From assembly GCF_000801105.2 (NCBI RefSeq), contig NC_079516.1:3658001-3722000 (forward strand): a DNA stretch of 64,000 nt, given 5' to 3'. Shown in pieces: positions 59,596 to 64,000 of this stretch. Source of the DNA: Raphanus sativus (lineage: Eukaryota > Streptophyta > Magnoliopsida > Brassicales > Brassicaceae). Below the pieces are notes generated by a model, which saw only the letters and a program-made list of their open reading frames with translations, did not search any database and was not told the DNA's origin. The position numbers and the translations under genes are program-made. How positions within the stretch are numbered: the stretch's first letter is position 1; every line of letters starts with the position of its first letter.

Positions 59596-60553
59596 TCATG
59601 CTTTCTGCAGTCAAACAAAAAGGGTAGGTCAAGTAAAACGAATCATGCAAGGAGAACGACACTAGTAAGTAAGTAAGTAAACTCTGAGATTTAAACCTGC
59701 ATTGGGAGGCAGAGCTTAAACTCCGGAGGAAGCTCTTCATCTGAGTAGAGACGGTCAGCAAAATAAATCCTCCTGAGACGGCAGTTAGCATGAACCTGAA
59801 ATCGCAAAGTCACAGCGTAATTAGTCCCATAAGCCCTCCTAGTAAGATCAGGTAAATTCAACTGTATCGGATTCCACCCCTCATCCATCTTCAATGACAT
59901 TGTACAAATATATGGCTTCACTATAGTCACAGACTACAAGACAAACATAATAAATCAACACAAGACATCAATCAACTGCATAAGAGGATTCAGAGATTGA
60001 ATGAAACAAGGGGGAAGACAAACGTACTTGAAAGTTAGAAGCTCGGAAACGCCTACGAACATTCTTATCATCAAGAATCTGAATCTTGAAGGAGAAATAC
60101 TTCTTCATGTTCTTCACTACCCATACCAGAAAAGGAAGCTTGATACCAAGAGTTGCTGAGAGATCAGCGGGACATGTAATGTACGTAGACTTGATGTTTG
60201 ATCCAACTACTTCAAGCACATTGGATTGTATGTCATCATCACGGCAACGCTTCACATGTCCATCCTCAACTATGACTCAAAAATAAATAAATAAAAACAT
60301 TACAGATGTTTAGCTAAATGTGATTGAAATCTCTAGAGAAACTAGAAGATAAGATAGATTAAATCAATCGGTCACCTTCTATATCCCATATCTGAAGAGG
60401 CTTACTTCTGCAAAATAAAAAATAAAAACATATATATCAACACAATCTATGGTTTTAGATAATATATCGAAAGATTGCAAGGAATCACACTGAAACGTAC
60501 CCTAGACTGTAAAGAATAGAGAGGAAGCCAGACTGAAATGTGTTCTTGAACAT
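59596..60553 (-). CDS. BUG22: BUG22 / CFAP20 (C16orf80) family protein
   Basis: Five exons: 60553-60501, 60407-60376, 60269-60028, 59933-59697 and a 9-nt last exon 59604-59596 (..Q/KA stop). Total 573 nt, 190 aa, the size I recall for the family. Sequence: [18 protein letters not shown], then [95 protein letters not shown]. In ciliates and animals CFAP20 is a ciliary doublet-microtubule protein. Plants without motile cilia still keep it, with proposed non-ciliary roles. A few substitutions at otherwise very conserved sites (S-V-T-I before VKPYIC) are notable. At3g12300 position. Confidence 0.93.
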
Positions 60554-61679
60554 GTCTTCCTTCTTCTCCGATTCCCAGAAAGAAGAAAGTTGTAGAAATA
60601 AAATTATCAATGCGCAGAGAGACGGTGCTACTGACTTAATCGTTTAGGGCTTGGACCTCGGCCCATTAATATATGTCTTACTGTTATCCTTAAGGTATAC
60701 TCATGCATTAAATCAAGAGAAAATTGGCTCCCATAAATCCGTCTAAAGGTGACCATGATTAGAGAACTATCCCTCACATAAACAGAAAATAGTTTTGATT
60801 CCACTTTCACTCTTATAACCTACAACCTAACTCTTGCATAGCATTTGTAAAGTGTAAGGGCCAGCGAATCATGGCTTTGTCCAGCAAATTAAACCTGTCG
60901 ACGAAGCATTTCTATTCTTCCTGAAAAACGCAACTTTAGGCAAGTAAGTCAATTCAACGATTTGAATTTGATATCAACTAATTGAAAAAAATATAATATT
61001 TAAATCTTCACTACTAAAAATGTTAAAAACATAATAATAAAGTTTAATGTGTTACACTAATAGATAGCTGATAATGAATTACTACATCAAAATATAAATT
61101 CATGTTCCAATAAAAAAAAACATGAGAATTAACAACTAATATATATGTTACTATGTAAAACAAAAATTATATCTATGTTAATATCAAGGTTCTAAAATCG
61201 GTCTAGACGGCAACTTGATCTTATCTGAAATGATTTTTGTAAAATTCGATTTATGCTCATTTATACGATTCAAATATGCTTCAATTGTTCTAAATTGGTT
61301 AAATCGATTTAAATCGATCTAAACTAGTCTAAATATGTTAAAAATGAGCAATAATGTTATTAAATTTAATTTAATATTTAATTATGTAATTCTATATAAA
61401 ATTATATATTTTAGGTATCATTTTGTTAATTAATATTTCTATAATATTTTTATATATGTGTTATTTATTTATAAAGTTTTATGAATTTAAATTAAATATC
61501 ATAAATGTAAGGACTATAATATAAAATATAAATTCTTTTGAAGTTAAGTTTGAAGTTTTTCTTTTAGAGAAGACTAGATTAAAACTTTAAATATAAAGTT
61601 TTGCAAATTTTAAAATAAAAACTTCAAATATGAAGTTTTGTAAACTTCAAAATAGAGTGTCATTTTAGAGATGCTCTGA
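60554..61679. other. AT-rich intergenic DNA between BUG22 and the LNK3 remnant
   Basis: BUG22 promoter side, then A/T-rich sequence. No trace of an LNK N-terminal half was found here. Confidence 0.5.
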
Positions 61680-62149
61680 AAAAGAGTTTCATGTTTCAAC
61701 AATTCAGAAGCATCTATACAGAGAGCTTCACAAAAGGTAAGTTCCTAGTTATTATACCTCACTTAAACTTAGATTGTGACTTTACAGAAACTAAAAAAAC
61801 TATAAAAGCATTTGTGTTTTTTCTTTTTAGTTAACTGATGAGACACGAAGGTGTTTTCGGGATACATTCTACAGGCTTGCAAAAAACTCACTAGTGAAGT
61901 TGGATTCATGGTCAGCAGCCACTAGAAGAGTTAAATTTGCAAGCATCCAGATATGATTATGGTGATAATACCAGGTATACATCGTGTCACACATAAAAAT
62001 GATGAGACTGATCAGAGTGGCAGTTATTTGATTGCAGGTTTAGTAGAGAAGAAGAGATTGAATCAGAAACAAACTTCATCGATAGAGCCATCCCAAACCT
62101 CACATACAACAAGATGGAATCCAACAGAATCAACTTTCCTCTATCAAAA
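61680..62149 (+). pseudogene. LNK3: 3' remnant of a LNK3/LNK4-type clock gene
   Basis: Exon pieces with proper splice borders encode the conserved C-terminal LNK motifs: SCFNNSEASIQRASQK (to 61735), then LTDETRRCFRDTFYRLAKNS (about 61830-61893). A third exon from about 62039 reads FSREEEIESETNFIDRAIPN LTYNKMESN, ending at TAA about 62159. A one-base insertion near 61951 breaks the join between the second and third. The N-terminal half of the gene is not found upstream. LNK proteins are coactivators of RVE clock factors. At3g12320 (LNK3) follows At3g12300 in Arabidopsis, supporting the call. A 23-bp scrap of the first piece recurs at 62390. Confidence 0.68.
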
Positions 62150-62219
62150 AGAGTACAATAAGCTTCTGCTGGATCAGAATCAACCATTCTCGTCTCTTCA
62201 TCGTCCTATATGAAGTCTC

Positions 62220-63482
62220 TTGTTATTGTATGTATATGTGTGTGTATATAGATGAATTTAATGTTTCAAACTTCAGTTTTGATCTTTCTCTAAAGAATCT
62301 GGTTTCTTTTACTTCCTGCAGTAATGTCTTTTTACTTTAGTAATCTGTGATAACGTTTAGTGGCCTAAAACTCGATATGAGACAAGCACATGTTTCAACA
62401 ATTCAGAAGCATTATCCAATTATAATAAGCAGCATGAATTAAGAGAGAGCAATGATCCAAAAAGAAAATATTTCATGATTGTCTTGTGTTCTTGGTTTTC
62501 ATTTCAACCAGCCTTACAAGTTATATATCCACTGTCATCTTTGTTCATGTTTCTGCTTCTTCTTCTTCTTTTTTCTTGCTTTGTTAAAGATTTAAGTAGT
62601 ACTAAATCATAAAAACCTATTAGACAAAAATATACAAGTATTTTTACAATTCCTTACAGTAAAGAATATATGCTTCGTTTACAGTTATTCTTGACCATGT
62701 AATGATTTCAAAAATCACAGTTCATCACTCGATTAAGTACAATTTTTGATTTAACTGAAATAATATTTTATTCATTTTATATTAAATGTCGTTTTAGCCT
62801 TTAAAATTTATTTCATTATAATTGTCAGTTTATCTTTTAATGTAAATATTTAATAAAAATCCACTTTACCTTTATTTTTCAGTTTATTAATTAACAAAAT
62901 CAAACAAAATATTATATTCCTTCCGTTCCATAGAGATAAATGTTTAGAAAAATATTATTTCACAAATATATAATTTTAAGTCATTCTATCATTTTTTAAT
63001 TAATTAATAATAGTAATTTTATAACTTTAAACAATATTAATTGAGTTTATTAAGTTACTATTGATTTAACTTTATTGAAAACTGATACTGCATAAAATGA
63101 TGCATTTATGTAAAAATTAATTTGATTTCTTAATATGTGTAAATAATTCAGGATTTGTTTTTGTAAAATAGAAGAAGTATCAAACACATGTAAAAAAATT
63201 ATTTATTTGCAAAACCTTAAACCATATTTATTAGATAACTAATTAATATTATTTAATTAACATTAAATACGTGAAACAAATAACTAAGGTGTTACTCTTA
63301 AAGCTAACTGAAATAATAAAATAACTTTGTTGTTGCAAAACATCTAGAATTTTTTTTATCAATTAATACAGTCAACATGAAGAACATTCAAAACCAGTAA
63401 ATTGCTATATATTCACATTTATAGTTCATGGGAATTTTATTAAAAACAATTCAAAGAAGAAGTTAAAAAGTGATCATACAGA
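62220..63482. other. AT-rich intergenic DNA, partial Stowaway-like sequence
   Basis: Near 62780 (tattaaatgtcgttttagcc) and 62918 (ttccttccgttccatagaga) sequences resemble Stowaway/Tc1 MITE ends, but no complete TIR pair with TA duplications was found. The final ~40 bp (caattcaaagaagaagtt, about 63448) match the upstream of the other prolamin-like gene. Confidence 0.5.
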
Positions 63483-63968
63483 ATGGAGACTAAGACAATT
63501 TTCAAGGCATTTTTCATAATCACCACTTTAGTATCATATGTGTATCCAAGTTTGGGTCAAGAAGATGTTGACGATGAACCACTGGTCAATCCTGCTCGCA
63601 AGTTTGATACATTGTATGCGACATCGCCAGTTTCGGAAGATTACGATACTTATATTCTAGAGAACCTCCCACCAAAATACAAAACATATATAGGAACATG
63701 CATGGACAAGATGGGGTATATTGGTATTAAGAAATGTGGTGATGGTGTTCTTAAAGAAATTCTTACGAATGAACATGTTTCAAGAGAGTGTTGTCTGGAG
63801 GTAGTAAGAGCTGGAAAAGAATGCCACATGGAGATTAATAAGTTGTTGTTTCGATTTTATCAACTCAAACGTTTTGCTTCTCAAGTTTCTTTCAAAATTA
63901 ATGAGGTTTGGAACAGATGTTCTGCTGAAGTTGAAAGTCCTTCATCATCTGTTGATGGCACGATTTAG
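63483..63968 (+). CDS. ECA1 / prolamin-like small secreted Cys-rich protein
   Basis: Single exon, 161 aa. Signal peptide METKTIFKAFFIITTLVSYV, single copy of the PSLGQEDVDDEPLVNPARKF block, then the six-Cys prolamin-like domain: LENLPPKYKTYIGTCMDKM, KKCGDGVLKEILTNEHVSRE CC, KECHMEINKLLFRFYQLKRF, EVWNRCSAEV. Roughly 60-65% alike by eye to the gene at 58270-58854, which lies inverted on the other side of BUG22. Likely a female-gametophyte or reproductive secreted peptide; receptor or partner unknown. Confidence 0.83.
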   Translation: METKTIFKAFFIITTLVSYVYPSLGQEDVDDEPLVNPARKFDTLYATSPVSEDYDTYILENLPPKYKTYIGTCMDKMGYIGIKKCGDGVLKEILTNEHVSRECCLEVVRAGKECHMEINKLLFRFYQLKRFASQVSFKINEVWNRCSAEVESPSSSVDGTI

Positions 63969-64000
63969 TTTCTTTGATTGAATATTTTGTTATATTATAT

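Noticed and set aside
62770..63180. Stowaway MITE
   Set aside because: Single TIR-like strings without an inverted partner or TA duplication.

Overview
The window is nuclear DNA of a Brassicaceae plant, almost certainly a Brassica-type genome. Genes have introns with GT..AG borders, intergenic DNA is AT-rich, and the genes I recognise follow Arabidopsis thaliana chromosome 3 order. Arabidopsis identities below come from remembered protein families and gene order, not from a search.

Left block (about 3.0-23.9 kb), in descending Arabidopsis order: an ATHB20-like HD-Zip gene broken by a 2-nt deletion (At3g01220), PPDK regulatory protein RP2 (At3g01200), peroxidase PER27 (At3g01190), a wrecked starch synthase II gene (At3g01180), a DUF1666 membrane protein (At3g01175) and PTB1 (At3g01150). 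Between these genes lie a 1.2 kb non-LTR retroelement with an 18/20 target-site duplication (TSD), a hAT element with a perfect 8-bp TSD that has itself been split by a 3.6 kb Helitron, and a MULE with ~140-bp inverted ends carrying tRNA-like motifs.

Middle (about 24-42 kb) is transposon territory: a Stowaway MITE, a CACTA (En/Spm) complex with TNPA-like and TNPD genes ending in a 100-N assembly gap, a duplicated stretch with an unidentified gene remnant, and a PIF/Harbinger element with a Myb/SANT ORF, a transposase and a GRF zinc-finger gene between them.

Right block (about 42-62.2 kb), in ascending Arabidopsis order: a serine carboxypeptidase-like gene lacking its catalytic-Ser exon plus a second fragment (At3g12203-12240 cluster), TGA6 (At3g12250), the complex I LYR subunit B14 (At3g12260), a PPR gene, RBR1 with an E2F site and telo-box upstream (At3g12280), a first-exon scrap of methylenetetrahydrofolate dehydrogenase (At3g12290), BUG22/CFAP20 (At3g12300) and a 3' remnant of LNK3 (At3g12320). 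Two divergently placed ECA1/prolamin-like secreted protein genes flank BUG22.

The two blocks meet in opposite orientation across the transposon region. This is what one large inversion between At3g01140/01150 and At3g12200/12203 would give, but the N gap sits inside the junction. No new multi-gene system is evident. The most unusual signal is a recurrent class of tiny poly(A) insertions (14-22 bp, most with a roughly 7-nt head before the A-run) flanked by 11-18 bp direct repeats, found at ten or more places.
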